NCBI GenBank assembly: GCA_027533385.1
Contig: JAPZUE010000069.1
Span: 1 to 34,034, forward strand
Reading direction: 5' to 3'
Length of the DNA: 34,034 nucleotides
From: Rhizobium sp.
GTDB lineage: Bacteria > Pseudomonadota > Alphaproteobacteria > Rhizobiales > Rhizobiaceae
Shown piece after piece: positions 14,450 through 21,923 of this stretch (the first letter of the stretch is position 1; each line of letters opens with the position of its first letter). A program made the position numbers and the translations under genes. The notes under the pieces are model-generated. The model made no database searches. It was not told the DNA's origin and saw only the letters and a list, made by a program, of their open reading frames with translations.

Positions 14450-15322
14450 ATGACACTGGTGGCGGAGGGGCGAAGCGGCCTCCTGAGCGCGATTGACCAC
14501 AGGCTTATCCATCATCAACCACATCCCGAACTGACCGGGTTCAGGCGCTTCGTCGTGGAATTCCTGCTGTTCGGCATCAAGGAAGCGCGGGCCTGCCTGT
14601 TTGCCGGGCTGTTCTTCCTGTCGATCTTCATCGTCCCGCGCACCGGGCTTCTTGGCATTCCGCGCTATGACGTGCTCCTGATCATCGCGCTTGCGATCCA
14701 GATCTGGATGGTGTGGACCAAACTCGAGACCATGGACGAGTTGAAGGCGATCTGCCTCTTCCACGTCGTCGGTTTTGCGCTCGAAGTGTTCAAGACATCG
14801 GGTGCCAATCCCTCCTGGTCCTATCAGGACTTCGCCTATAGCAAAGTCCTTGGCGTGCCGCTATTTTCGGGCTTCATGTATGCGGCCGTCGGCAGCTATA
14901 TCATCCAGGCCTGGCGGCTCTTCGATCTCAGGGTCCGCCACCATCCGCCCTACTGGATGGCGACCCTCGTGGCGCTTGCCATCTATCTCAACTTCTTCAC
15001 CCACCATTATATCGGCGACTATCGCTGGTATCTGGCAGCGCTTGCCATCGGTCTCTATGCCCGCACCACCGTGATCTTCCGGCCCTTCGACCGCGACCGG
15101 CAGATGCCGATGCTGCTTGCCTTCATCCTCATCGGCTTTTTCATCTGGGTGGCGGAGAACATCTCGACCTTCTTTGCCATCTGGCACTATCCCAACCAGC
15201 TCGGGGCCTGGTCGACGGTGCATCTGGGCAAATGGAGTTCCTGGACGCTGCTCGTGATGATGACCTTCACGATCGTTGCTTCCCTCAAGCATATCCGCGC
15301 GACGATCCACATTCCGAAGTGA
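14450..15322 (+). CDS. DUF817 integral membrane protein
   Basis: A 290-residue membrane protein with about eight hydrophobic segments, matching DUF817. Recognisable stretches are EFLLFGIKEARACLFAG (about 35-51), FHVVGFALEVFKTSGANPSWSYQD (about 105-128), NFFTHHYIGDYRWYL (about 182-196) and VAENISTFFAIWHYPNQ (about 236-252). The histidines and aromatic residues within these are family-typical and could bind a cofactor, but the function is unknown. I chose the ATG at 14450 because GGGAAGG lies nine bases upstream; 14411 has none. It follows msrQ on the same strand after 75 bp, so it may be read from the msr promoter. Confidence 0.88.
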   Translation: MTLVAEGRSGLLSAIDHRLIHHQPHPELTGFRRFVVEFLLFGIKEARACLFAGLFFLSIFIVPRTGLLGIPRYDVLLIIALAIQIWMVWTKLETMDELKAICLFHVVGFALEVFKTSGANPSWSYQDFAYSKVLGVPLFSGFMYAAVGSYIIQAWRLFDLRVRHHPPYWMATLVALAIYLNFFTHHYIGDYRWYLAALAIGLYARTTVIFRPFDRDRQMPMLLAFILIGFFIWVAENISTFFAIWHYPNQLGAWSTVHLGKWSSWTLLVMMTFTIVASLKHIRATIHIPK

Positions 15323-15328
15323 CACGCG

Positions 15329-15361
15329 GCCGGCGCAGCAGATGCCGGCAAAGTTTTTTTT
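15329..15361 (+). terminator. possible terminator after the DUF817 gene
   Basis: GCCGGC at 15329-15334 pairs with GCCGGC at 15344-15349, followed after AAAG by a run of eight or more T (15354-15361). The stem is short and there is a gap before the T run, so efficiency is uncertain. Confidence 0.45.
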
Positions 15362-15370
15362 CGCATGCCG

Positions 15371-15395
15371 TGTCGAAATAGGGTTAGCTCGTTCG
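15371..15395 (+). promoter_or_regulatory. candidate ECF42-type promoter of the YCII-VOC-sigma cassette
   Basis: TGTCGA at 15371-15376 is followed 13 bases later by CGTTCG (15390-15395), with another CGTT at 15394. As I recall, published work on ECF42 sigma factors describes a TGTCGA -35 and a CG(A/T)C-like -10 upstream of DGPF-protein genes. The element lies about 70 bp before such a gene, and an ECF42-type factor is the third gene of the cassette. The spacing to the -10 is the weak point. Confidence 0.45.
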
Positions 15396-15446
15396 TTGGG
15401 GGAGCAGGATCGCAAAAGCGGTTCTCGCAACGAAAGGAGAGACGAC

Positions 15447-15884
15447 ATGCGTGTGATGGTGATGGTCAAGGCAACGGAAGACAGCGAAGAAGGCATCATG
15501 CCGCCGCCAAAGCTGTTCGAAGACATGGGCAAGTTCAACGAAGAACTGGTGCAGGCTGGCATCATGCTTTCGGGCGATGGTCTCAAGCCCTCGAAGATGG
15601 GCAAGAGGGTCGCCTTCGACGGTCCGGATCGCCGGGTGATCGACGGACCCTTTGCCGAGACACGGGAGCTGGTCGCCGGCTACTGGATCTGGGAGGTGAA
15701 GGACATGGACGAGGCGGTCGCCTGGGTCAAACGCTGCCCGAACCCGATGATGGGTCCAAGCGAGATCGAGATCCGACCGTTCTACGAGATGGAGGATTTC
15801 GCCGAGATCGCCTCACCCGAGGGCCAGGCAAGCCATGACCGCGCAGCCGAAGGACTTGCCGCGCAGCAGAAGTCGAAGGGCTGA
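15447..15884 (+). CDS. YCII/DGPF-domain protein
   Basis: A 145-residue protein of the YCII-related (DGPF) family, a small ferredoxin-like fold. The signature DGPF is at 66-69 within VIDGPFAETRELVAGYWIWEV. The N-terminus MRVMVMVKATEDSEEG and the region around LLSGDGLKPSK match typical members. These proteins are the usual neighbours of ECF42 sigma factors; their biochemical role is unsettled. A strong GAAAGGAGA precedes the ATG at 15447. The charged tail after about residue 115 is more variable. It is the first gene of a three-gene cassette, separated from the VOC gene by 6 bp. Confidence 0.92.
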   Translation: MRVMVMVKATEDSEEGIMPPPKLFEDMGKFNEELVQAGIMLSGDGLKPSKMGKRVAFDGPDRRVIDGPFAETRELVAGYWIWEVKDMDEAVAWVKRCPNPMMGPSEIEIRPFYEMEDFAEIASPEGQASHDRAAEGLAAQQKSKG

Positions 15885-15890
15885 GCCATC

Positions 15891-16319
15891 ATGAGCAAGA
15901 TGATCTTCATCAACCTGCCGGTCAGCAATCTCGACACCTCGACCCGCTTCTACGAGGCACTGGGGGCAAGGAAGAACCCGCAATTCTCGAACGACAATGC
16001 GGCCTGCATGATGCTGACCGACACGATCGGCGTGATGATCCTGACGCATGACTTCTACCGGACCTTCACGAGCCGTCCGATTGCAGACGCCAAGGCGACG
16101 AGCCAAACGCTTCTGGCGCTGACCGTCGAGGCGCATGCGGATGTCGACCGGGTTGCGGGCGCGGCCAGCGCCGCCGGGGGACGTGCCGATCCCAACCCGC
16201 CGCAGGATCACGGCTTCATGTGGAGCCGCTCGGTGGAGGATCCGGACGGGCATGTCTGGGAGATCTTCTGGATGGACCCAGCGGCTGCAGCCGGCGACAC
16301 GACCAGCGTCGACGCCTGA
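15891..16319 (+). CDS. VOC-family (glyoxalase/bleomycin-resistance fold) protein
   Basis: A 142-residue protein with the paired beta-alpha-beta-beta-beta units of the vicinal oxygen chelate superfamily. The first unit opens MIFINLPVSNLDTSTRFYEALG (about 4-25). The second ends DHGFMWSRSVEDPDGHVWEIFWMDP (about 104-128), where His and Glu would be metal-ligand candidates. Members range from dioxygenases to drug-binding proteins, and no substrate is indicated. It starts 6 bp after the DGPF gene with GAAGGG as ribosome-binding site, so it is part of the same message. The sigma gene follows about 50 bp after its stop. Confidence 0.9.
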   Translation: MSKMIFINLPVSNLDTSTRFYEALGARKNPQFSNDNAACMMLTDTIGVMILTHDFYRTFTSRPIADAKATSQTLLALTVEAHADVDRVAGAASAAGGRADPNPPQDHGFMWSRSVEDPDGHVWEIFWMDPAAAAGDTTSVDA

Positions 16320-16369
16320 ACGCGATGTCTTCGGTTGACCGGGCGTGTGGTCGGTCCATACTGCTGACC

Positions 16370-17683
16370 ATGAGACGAGACGGAGACGCGCGTTCGGCCT
16401 TGCCTGATCGGGTCGAGGCCATCGCCAGCGACATCGAAGGCATCTATCGCATGGAGCGGGTCCGGCTCACCGCCGGGCTCGCTCGATATGTCGGTGACCT
16501 CGGCCTCGCCGAGGAGCTGGCGCAGGAGGCGCTGCTTTCGGCGCTTGCGGCATGGCCGGCTTCCGGCATCCCGCCCAATCCCGGCGGCTGGCTGATGACG
16601 ACGGCGAAGCGCCGGGCCGTCGATCTCTGGCGCCGACGCCGGATGATGGCACGGCACGAGGCCGCGCTGGCGCATGATATCGAGACCGGCAGGGCAGACG
16701 AACATGCGACCGCGGAGGCGGCGCTGGACGACGAGATCGGTGACGAGCGGCTATCGCTGATCTTCACCGCCTGCCATCCATTGCTTTCCCGCGACCAGCG
16801 CACGGCGCTGACGCTGAAGATCATCGGCGGGCTGACGACGGAGGAGATCGCTCGCGCCTTTCTCACTCCGGAGACGACGGTGGCACAGCGGATCGTCAGG
16901 GCGAAGAAGATCCTGCGTGACGGCGACGTCGCCTTTGACGTGCCTGTTGGCGAGGCGCGCGATGCCCGCCTCGCCTCGGTGCTGGAGGTGATCTACCTGA
17001 TCTTCAACGCGGGTTATGCGGCAAGCCGGGGCGACGACCTGATCCGGACGCAGCTTTGCGACGAGGCGATGCGGCTCGGCCGCATCCTGGTGGGGCTGGC
17101 ACCTGGAGAGCCGGAAGCGCATGCGTTGCTTGCGCTGTTGGAGCTGCAGGCCTCGCGCTTCAAGGCACGGGTCGGAGCCGATGGCAGGGCGCAGACGTTG
17201 GAAACCCAGAACCGGCGGCTTTGGGACAGGTTGCTGATCCAGCGCGGTGTGGACGGCCTGGCGATGGTCAGACGACTGGGCGGCGAAGACGGGATCTATG
17301 CCCTGCAGGCGGCGCTCTCAGCGGTACATGCACGGGCGGCAAAATTTGAAGATACGGACTGGGGCAGAAGTGCCGCGCTCTACGATCGGCTGCTGGAACG
17401 TGCCCCATCGCCTGTCGTGGCGCTGAACCGCGCCGTGGCCCATGCCATGGCGTTCGGACCGGAGACGGGACTGGCGCTGCTGGCGGAGATCGAGGCTGAG
17501 CCACAGCTTAGCGGCTATCTACCACTGCATGCGGCAAAGGGAGACTTCCTGTTTCGACTGGGGCGGAAGGCGGAAGCGGGGGCGGCGTACGAACGGGCAG
17601 CCGGTCTCAGCGGCAATGCGGTGGAGCGGGCGTTTCTGATGGGGCGTGTTGCGGACTGCGGTGTCCAGTCCCCTCACGAATAG
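16370..17683 (+). CDS. ECF42-type RNA polymerase sigma factor with C-terminal DUF6596/TPR-like extension
   Basis: A 437-residue protein. Sigma region 2 spans about 25-95 (RMERVRLTAGLARYVGDLGLAEELAQEALLSAL, then GGWLMTTAKRRAVDLWRRRR). Region 4 spans about 130-185 (LLSRDQRTALTLKIIGGLTTEEIARAFLTPETTVAQRIVRAKKIL). A helical extension of about 230 residues follows, with the RLASVLEVIYLIFNAGYAAS start typical of DUF6596 and TPR-like pairs near the end. No anti-sigma gene is adjacent; in this group the extension itself is thought to control activity. I prefer the ATG at 16370. The ATG at 16325 would add 15 residues with untypical codons, and neither has a clear ribosome-binding site. It is probably co-transcribed with the DGPF and VOC genes. 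Confidence 0.92.
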   Translation: MRRDGDARSALPDRVEAIASDIEGIYRMERVRLTAGLARYVGDLGLAEELAQEALLSALAAWPASGIPPNPGGWLMTTAKRRAVDLWRRRRMMARHEAALAHDIETGRADEHATAEAALDDEIGDERLSLIFTACHPLLSRDQRTALTLKIIGGLTTEEIARAFLTPETTVAQRIVRAKKILRDGDVAFDVPVGEARDARLASVLEVIYLIFNAGYAASRGDDLIRTQLCDEAMRLGRILVGLAPGEPEAHALLALLELQASRFKARVGADGRAQTLETQNRRLWDRLLIQRGVDGLAMVRRLGGEDGIYALQAALSAVHARAAKFEDTDWGRSAALYDRLLERAPSPVVALNRAVAHAMAFGPETGLALLAEIEAEPQLSGYLPLHAAKGDFLFRLGRKAEAGAAYERAAGLSGNAVERAFLMGRVADCGVQSPHE

Positions 17684-17711
17684 AAAACACCCGGCGGTCG
17701 CCCACCGGGTG
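17683..17711 (-). terminator. terminator of the DoxX gene
   Basis: CACCCGG (17688-17694) and CCGGGTG (17705-17711) form a 7-bp stem. On the minus strand it is followed by TTTTC. It lies between the convergent sigma-factor gene and the DoxX gene, whose stop is at 17735. No T run follows on the plus strand. Confidence 0.7.
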
Positions 17712-17734
17712 CCTGACGTGTGGTCCTGTCCCGA

Positions 17735-18313
17735 TCAGAACTGTTTCTTGAACAGCAGGCGATCGAGCGAGAGGTAACCGCCGCCGAAGGCGGCGAAGAG
17801 GAATGCACCGCCGGTCCAGAAGAGCGAGGCGAGTTCCGCCTTGGTCTGGACCTGATGCAGGAAAACATGACCGCCATCAGCGAGCCTTGCCATGGCCTGC
17901 GGGGTGAAGAACTCACTGCCGGCCTTCAGCGCATCGATGCCGGCCTGGGTGAGAAAGGCATCGCCGTAAGGATTCGCCATGTGGAAGTAGAGCGTGATGG
18001 CCAGCATCACGCCATTGGCCAGCGCTGCCGGGCGGGTGAAGAGGCCAAGCGCGATCAATAAGCCGCCGACGACCTGCAGCAGAGCGAGTGTCGGCGACCA
18101 GAGCCAACCGGGATAGAAGCCGAGCTTTTCGACAAAGCCGACCTGGGCGAAGGGCGCCATGATCTTCGGCCAGCCCTCGATCACCAGCATGCCGCCGACG
18201 GCCAGACGGAAGATCGACCAAGCCATGGGCTGGGCTACGCGGTCGTAGAAGGTCGAAAGCGGGGGAATAAGGAGATGGTTTTTGTCGTTGTTGAAAATGG
18301 ATGCGTCAACCAT
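17735..18313 (-). CDS. DoxX family membrane protein
   Basis: A 192-residue membrane protein of the DoxX/TQO-small-subunit-like family. Four hydrophobic segments are visible: about 35-50 (FRLAVGGMLVIEGWPKI), 70-90 (LWSPTLALLQVVGGLLIALGLF), 95-112 (ALANGVMLAITLYFHMA) and about 165-182 (LFWTGGAFLFAAFGGGYLSL). DoxX proteins occur in oxidative-stress and redox gene sets; the exact reaction here is unknown. I chose the ATG at 18311-18313 because TGAGG lies about eight bases upstream; the ATG at 18331 adds six residues and has none. An FNR/FixK-like site lies in its upstream region, suggesting oxygen-dependent expression. Confidence 0.88.
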   Translation of the reverse strand: MVDASIFNNDKNHLLIPPLSTFYDRVAQPMAWSIFRLAVGGMLVIEGWPKIMAPFAQVGFVEKLGFYPGWLWSPTLALLQVVGGLLIALGLFTRPAALANGVMLAITLYFHMANPYGDAFLTQAGIDALKAGSEFFTPQAMARLADGGHVFLHQVQTKAELASLFWTGGAFLFAAFGGGYLSLDRLLFKKQF

Positions 18314-18328
18314 GGAAAACCTCACTGA

Positions 18329-18344
18329 CATCGATCATTCGATG
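18329..18344. promoter_or_regulatory. inverted repeat near the DoxX start
   Basis: CATCGA and TCGATG surround TCAT, a perfect 6-bp inverted repeat ending 16 bp before the DoxX start codon on the minus strand. It could be a repressor site or an element in the 5' untranslated RNA. No matching regulator is encoded nearby. Confidence 0.3.
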
Positions 18345-18376
18345 GCTTGACGTTAGCGCTGTCCGACGGATCCCAC

Positions 18377-18390
18377 TTGAGCCAGATCAA
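18377..18390 (-). promoter_or_regulatory. FNR/FixK-like anaerobox upstream of the DoxX gene
   Basis: On the minus strand the site reads TTGATCTGGCTCAA. It matches TTGA-N6-TCAA perfectly and the canonical TTGAT-N4-ATCAA with one mismatch. Its centre lies about 70 bp upstream of the start codon. A -10-like CTAACG at 18351-18356 would place the site near -41.5, the usual activating position for FNR-type proteins. It overlaps the palindrome ATCAATTGAATTGAT at 18386-18400. Confidence 0.5.
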
Positions 18391-18400
18391 TTGAATTGAT
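18386..18400. promoter_or_regulatory. 15-bp perfect palindrome upstream of the DoxX gene
   Basis: ATCAATT and AATTGAT flank one G. The left half shares five bases with the FNR-like box, so binding of two regulators would compete. It could be the operator of a helix-turn-helix repressor. Confidence 0.35.
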
Positions 18401-18453
18401 GTACAACAAACTTACTTCTATCTCTAATTTAGTCCACTGCCATCAGACCAATG

Positions 18454-18487
18454 CAAAAAGCCGGGTGATCGCTCACCCGGCTTTTTT
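18454..18487 (-). terminator. terminator of the ribosomal alpha operon
   Basis: A near-perfect 14-bp stem: AAAAAGCCGGGTGA and TCACCCGGCTTTTT flank TCGC. It lies about 24 bp after the rplQ stop, and on the minus strand the stem ends in five T. It marks the end of transcription of the whole ribosomal super-cluster. Confidence 0.92.
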
Positions 18488-18511
18488 CATCCTTCCCTTA
18501 CGGGAGGTAAC

Positions 18512-18934
18512 TTACGCTGCTTCAGCTTCGGCGTCAGCGGCGACGCGGGCCTTGTCGGCTGCGCCCTTGGCGTCAACGTCGCGCTCGACGAACTCGATGA
18601 CAGCCATGGCAGCGTTGTCGCCCTGGCGGAAACCGGCCTTCATGATACGCAGGTAGCCGCCGTTGCGGGTTGCGTAACGCGAAGCGATGGCGTCGAAGAG
18701 CTTCTTGACGGCATCAACGTCCTTGATCTGCGAGATGGCCTGACGACGAGCGTGCAGGTCGCCGCGCTTGCCGAGGGTGACCAGCTTCTCGACGATCGGG
18801 CGAATTTCCTTCGCCTTCGGGAGCGTGGTGACGATCTGCTCATGGGTGATGAGCGAAGCAGCCATGTTGGCGAACATCGCCTTACGGTGGCTGGCGGTAC
18901 GGTTCAGCTTGCGGCCGGCTTTCTGGTGGCGCAT
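18512..18934 (-). CDS. rplQ: 50S ribosomal protein L17
   Basis: 140 residues, opening MRHQKAGRKLNRTASHRKAMFANMAASL, the L17 signature that lines the exit side of the large subunit. ASRYATRNGGYLRIMKAG near residue 90 is equally typical. The alanine- and acid-rich tail (about 118-140) is longer than the E. coli L17 C-terminus, as is usual in alphaproteobacteria. AAGGAG lies upstream of the ATG. It is last in the alpha operon, 116 bp after rpoA, with the operon terminator directly downstream. Confidence 0.97.
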   Translation of the reverse strand: MRHQKAGRKLNRTASHRKAMFANMAASLITHEQIVTTLPKAKEIRPIVEKLVTLGKRGDLHARRQAISQIKDVDAVKKLFDAIASRYATRNGGYLRIMKAGFRQGDNAAMAVIEFVERDVDAKGAADKARVAADAEAEAA

Positions 18935-19050
18935 TGCTATTCTCCTTTAAGTGCAGGCTCTCTCTCAGAGGCTGCCGTTTCCTGACACATACGAGCATGC
19001 GCTCGCAGTTTGACGGGGAAAGGCAGGCTTAGAGGCTGCCTTCACTGATA

Positions 19051-20061
19051 TTAATACTGGTCTTCGTAACGCTTCGCGAGATCTTCGATGTTCTCGGGCG
19101 GCCATGCCGGTACTTCCATACCGAGGTGCAGGCCCATGGAAGCGAGAACTTCCTTGATTTCGTTGAGCGACTTGCGGCCGAAGTTCGGCGTGCGCAGCAT
19201 TTCTGCCTCGGTCTTCTGGATCAGATCGCCGATGTAAACGATGTTGTCGTTCTTCAGGCAGTTTGCCGAGCGGACCGAAAGCTCCAGCTCGTCGACCTTC
19301 TTGAGCAGCGCGGGGTTGAAGGCGAGCTCGGTGACGGCTTCCTCTTCGGCTTCCTTCTGCGGCTCGTCGAAGTTGACGAAGACCGAGAGCTGGTCCTGGA
19401 GGATGCGGGCAGCGAAAGCGACGGCGTCTTCACCCGTGACCGAGCCATCGGTTTCGATGGTCATGGTCAGCTTGTCATAGTCGAGAACCTGGCCCTCGCG
19501 GGTGTTTTCGACCTTGTAAGACACCTTCTTGACCGGCGAGTAGAGGCTGTCGACCGGGATCAGGCCGATCGGAGCATCTTCCGCGCGGTTGCGCTCGGCC
19601 GGGACGTAGCCCTTGCCGTTGTTGACCGTGAACTCCATGCGGATCTCAGCGCCCTCGTCGAGGGTGCAGATCACATGGTTGGGGTTCAGGATCTCAATGT
19701 CGCCGACCGTCTGGATGTCACCGGCGGTTACAACGCCCGGACCCTGCTTGCGGACAACCATGCGCTTGGCATCGTCGCCGTCCATCTTGATGGCGATTTC
19801 CTTGATGTTCAGGACAATGTCGGTGACATCTTCGCGAACGCCCGGGATAGACGAGAACTCGTGCAGAACGCCGTCGATCTGGACAGCCGTAACGGCTGCA
19901 CCACGGAGCGACGACAGGAGAACGCGACGCAGAGCGTTGCCGAGCGTCAGGCCGAAGCCACGCTCGAGCGGCTCGGCGACGAGGGTCGCCTTGGTGCGGC
20001 CGGAGGAGGAGAATTCCACCTTGTTCGGCTTGATCAGTTCCTGCCAATTCTTCTGAATCAT
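19051..20061 (-). CDS. rpoA: DNA-directed RNA polymerase subunit alpha
   Basis: 336 residues. The N-terminal domain (about 1-232) drives dimerisation and assembly on beta and beta-prime; its marks include EPLERGFGLTLGNALRRVLLSSL (about 31-53). An acidic linker (DEPQKEAEEEAV) follows. The C-terminal domain (about 250-320) binds UP elements and activators, and carries ELSVRSANCLKNDNI with the DNA-contacting Arg, plus NFGRKSLNEIKEVL. The tail ends DLAKRYEDQY. GGAAGGT precedes the ATG. It lies between rpsK (97 bp upstream, with a hairpin in the gap) and rplQ. rpsD, present before rpoA in E. coli, is absent here. Confidence 0.98.
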   Translation of the reverse strand: MIQKNWQELIKPNKVEFSSSGRTKATLVAEPLERGFGLTLGNALRRVLLSSLRGAAVTAVQIDGVLHEFSSIPGVREDVTDIVLNIKEIAIKMDGDDAKRMVVRKQGPGVVTAGDIQTVGDIEILNPNHVICTLDEGAEIRMEFTVNNGKGYVPAERNRAEDAPIGLIPVDSLYSPVKKVSYKVENTREGQVLDYDKLTMTIETDGSVTGEDAVAFAARILQDQLSVFVNFDEPQKEAEEEAVTELAFNPALLKKVDELELSVRSANCLKNDNIVYIGDLIQKTEAEMLRTPNFGRKSLNEIKEVLASMGLHLGMEVPAWPPENIEDLAKRYEDQY

Positions 20062-20118
20062 GATTTTACCTTCCGTTCGCCATCACCATTCAATCGTGAC
20101 GGCCGAATATGAGAAGCA

Positions 20119-20143
20119 CCGGGAAGGCGAATAGCCTGCCCGG
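20119..20143. repeat. hairpin in the rpsK-rpoA gap
   Basis: CCGGGAAGGC and GCCTGCCCGG pair with one mismatch around the loop GAATA. The GGCGAATAGCC centre contains the same CGAATAG unit as the larger hairpin at 20602-20674. No T run follows on the minus strand, so it is not a classical terminator. Confidence 0.6.
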
Positions 20144-20158
20144 CAAGACGAAGGATGA

Positions 20159-20548
20159 TCAGACGCGACGCTTCTTGCGCGGACGGCAACCATTGTGCGG
20201 GATCGGCGTCACGTCGCGGATGGACGTGATCATGAAGCCGGCAGCCTGGAGGGCGCGCAGAGCGGATTCACGACCGGAGCCCGGGCCGCAAACTTCAACT
20301 TCCAGCGTCTTCATGCCGTGTTCCTGAGCCTTCTTGGCGCAGTCTTCGGCAGCGATCTGGGCAGCGAACGGGGTCGACTTGCGCGAACCCTTGAAGCCCT
20401 TCGCACCAGCAGACGACCAGGCAATCGCGTTGCCCTGTGCGTCGGTGATGGTGATCATCGTGTTGTTGAAGGTCGAGTTGACGTGGGCAACGCCCGACGA
20501 GATGTTCTTGCGTTCGCGACGGCGGACGCGTGCGGCTTCCTTGGCCAT
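20159..20548 (-). CDS. rpsK: 30S ribosomal protein S11
   Basis: 129 residues. S11 forms part of the platform of the small subunit and contacts mRNA near the E site. Seen: GVAHVNSTFNNTMITITDAQGNAIAWSS-type core (about 19-46), KSTPFAAQIAAEDCAKKAQEHG, VEVCGPGSGRESALRAL and the invariant C-terminal end with TPIPHNGCRPRKKRRV. The ATG at 20546-20548 follows AAAGGAAG; the longer frame runs through the intergenic repeat and is not coding. It is separated from rpsM by 128 bp, most of which is the heptad-repeat hairpin. Confidence 0.98.
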   Translation of the reverse strand: MAKEAARVRRRERKNISSGVAHVNSTFNNTMITITDAQGNAIAWSSAGAKGFKGSRKSTPFAAQIAAEDCAKKAQEHGMKTLEVEVCGPGSGRESALRALQAAGFMITSIRDVTPIPHNGCRPRKKRRV

Positions 20549-20601
20549 GGTCTTCCTTTCAGTTGATCTAAGCACCGCCGTAATGCCAGCGGCTACACCA
20601 G

Positions 20602-20674
20602 CAGCGAATAGTCTAAAGCTAATAGCGAATAGAGGCATGACCCCTATTCGCTATTCGCCAATCGCTATTCGCTG
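20602..20674. repeat. heptad-repeat inverted repeat in the rpsM-rpsK gap
   Basis: The right arm is CTATTCG, CTATTCG, CCAATCG, CTATTCG (20644-20671). The left arm is CGAATAG, TCTAAAG, CTAATAG, CGAATAG (20605-20632), roughly its reverse complement in phase. CAG and CTG close the ends, and the loop is 11 bases. In RNA it would give a stem of about 30 bp with some mismatches, starting three bases after the rpsM stop. No T run follows. Confidence 0.85.
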
Positions 20675-20676
20675 AA

Positions 20677-21045
20677 TTACTTCTTCTTACCAGCGATCGC
20701 CTTCGCCGGACCCTTGCGGGTGCGGGCGTTGGTGTGCGTGCGCTGACCGCGAACCGGCAGACCACGACGATGGCGCAGGCCACGGTAGCAGCCGAGGTCC
20801 ATCAGACGCTTGATGTTCATCGCGGTTTCGCGACGCAGGTCACCTTCGACCTGGTAATCGCGGTCGATGGTTTCGCGGATCTGGAGGACTTCAGCGTCGG
20901 TCAGCTGGTGAACGCGCTTGTCAGCCGGAAGACCGACCTTCTCCATGATTTCCGATGCGAACTTCGGGCCGATCCCGTGAATATAGGTCAGCGCGATAAC
21001 AACGCGCTTCGCAGTCGGGATGTTGACGCCAGCGATACGTGCCAC
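20677..21045 (-). CDS. rpsM: 30S ribosomal protein S13
   Basis: 122 residues. S13 in the head of the small subunit touches the large subunit and the P-site tRNA. Seen: MARIAGVNIPTAKRVVIALTYI (1-22), YIHGIGPKFASEI helix-hairpin-helix region, LRRETAMNIKRLMDLGCYRGLRHRRGLPVRGQRTHTNARTRKG with the basic tail that reaches tRNA. The start codon is GTG (21043-21045), preceded by AAGGAG. It is the first gene of the alpha operon, 231 bp after adk. Confidence 0.98.
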   Translation of the reverse strand: MARIAGVNIPTAKRVVIALTYIHGIGPKFASEIMEKVGLPADKRVHQLTDAEVLQIRETIDRDYQVEGDLRRETAMNIKRLMDLGCYRGLRHRRGLPVRGQRTHTNARTRKGPAKAIAGKKK

Positions 21046-21276
21046 GCCTATTCTCCTTGCTTCCAGTTGCCATCCGGCAAGTGGTGTCTCGTTACACGGC
21101 CCAAAGGGACCGCAATTACAAATCGGGTTCTCGACAAACCAAAACGATCGAACCCGGTCTCCCAGCGTTTTGGAAGAACGCGCCGATCGCAGTCATGTCG
21201 CGAGTTGGCGCGGTCTTTAACGGAATCGGTTGCCAAAAGCAACCGGCCCCGCGAAGATTCTTGGATCTGCCAGCCT
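21046..21276 (-). promoter_or_regulatory. adk-rpsM gap, possible alpha-operon promoter region
   Basis: This 231-bp gap is large for the cluster. A hairpin GGTTGC/GCAACC with a five-base loop lies at 21228-21244. Closer to rpsM, the minus strand has TTGGTT, then 16 bases, then TGTAAT, a weak -35/-10 pair around 21115-21145. Either rpsM has its own promoter here or the spacing is only leader sequence. I see no gene. Confidence 0.3.
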
Positions 21277-21923
21277 TCAGAGCTTGGCGAGAATTGCTTC
21301 GATCTCGCCGGTGACGGCATCGATCTCGCCCATGCCGTCGACCGAATGCAGCTTACCCTTTGCGTGGTAATAGCCGATCAGCGGCGAAGTTTCCTTGTAA
21401 TAGGCCTGCAGACGGGTGCGGACCGTATCACGGTTGTCGTCGGGGCGACGCTTGAAGTGGGTGGAACCGCACTTGTCGCAGACGCCTTCAACCTTCGGCT
21501 TGAGGTTTTCGTCGTGATAACCGGCACCACAGTTGGCGCAGGTGTAACGACCGGCGATTCGATCGGCGAGGATCTCGTCGTCGACGCGGATCTCGATCAC
21601 GGCCGACAGATCGAGGCCCTTGCCGGACAGCATGGCCTCGGTGGCATCTGCCTGCACGAGCGTGCGCGGGAAACCGTCGAGGATGAAGCCTTTGGCACAA
21701 TCGGGCGCATCGATGCGCTCGGCGACGATGGCGATGACGATGTCGTCGGAGACAAGCTTGCCGGCGTCCATGACAGCCTTGGCTCGCTTGCCGACTTCCG
21801 TGCCGGCGGAAACCGCGGCACGGAGCATGTCGCCGGTGGAGAGCTGCGGAATGCCGTGCTTCTCCACGATCCGCTGGGCCTGGGTCCCCTTCCCCGCGCC
21901 CGGCGGTCCTAACAGAATCAGTC

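Noticed and set aside
20602..20674. Rho-independent terminator after rpsM
   Set aside because: The stem is AT-containing with mismatches and no T run follows on the minus strand; the operon continues with rpsK.
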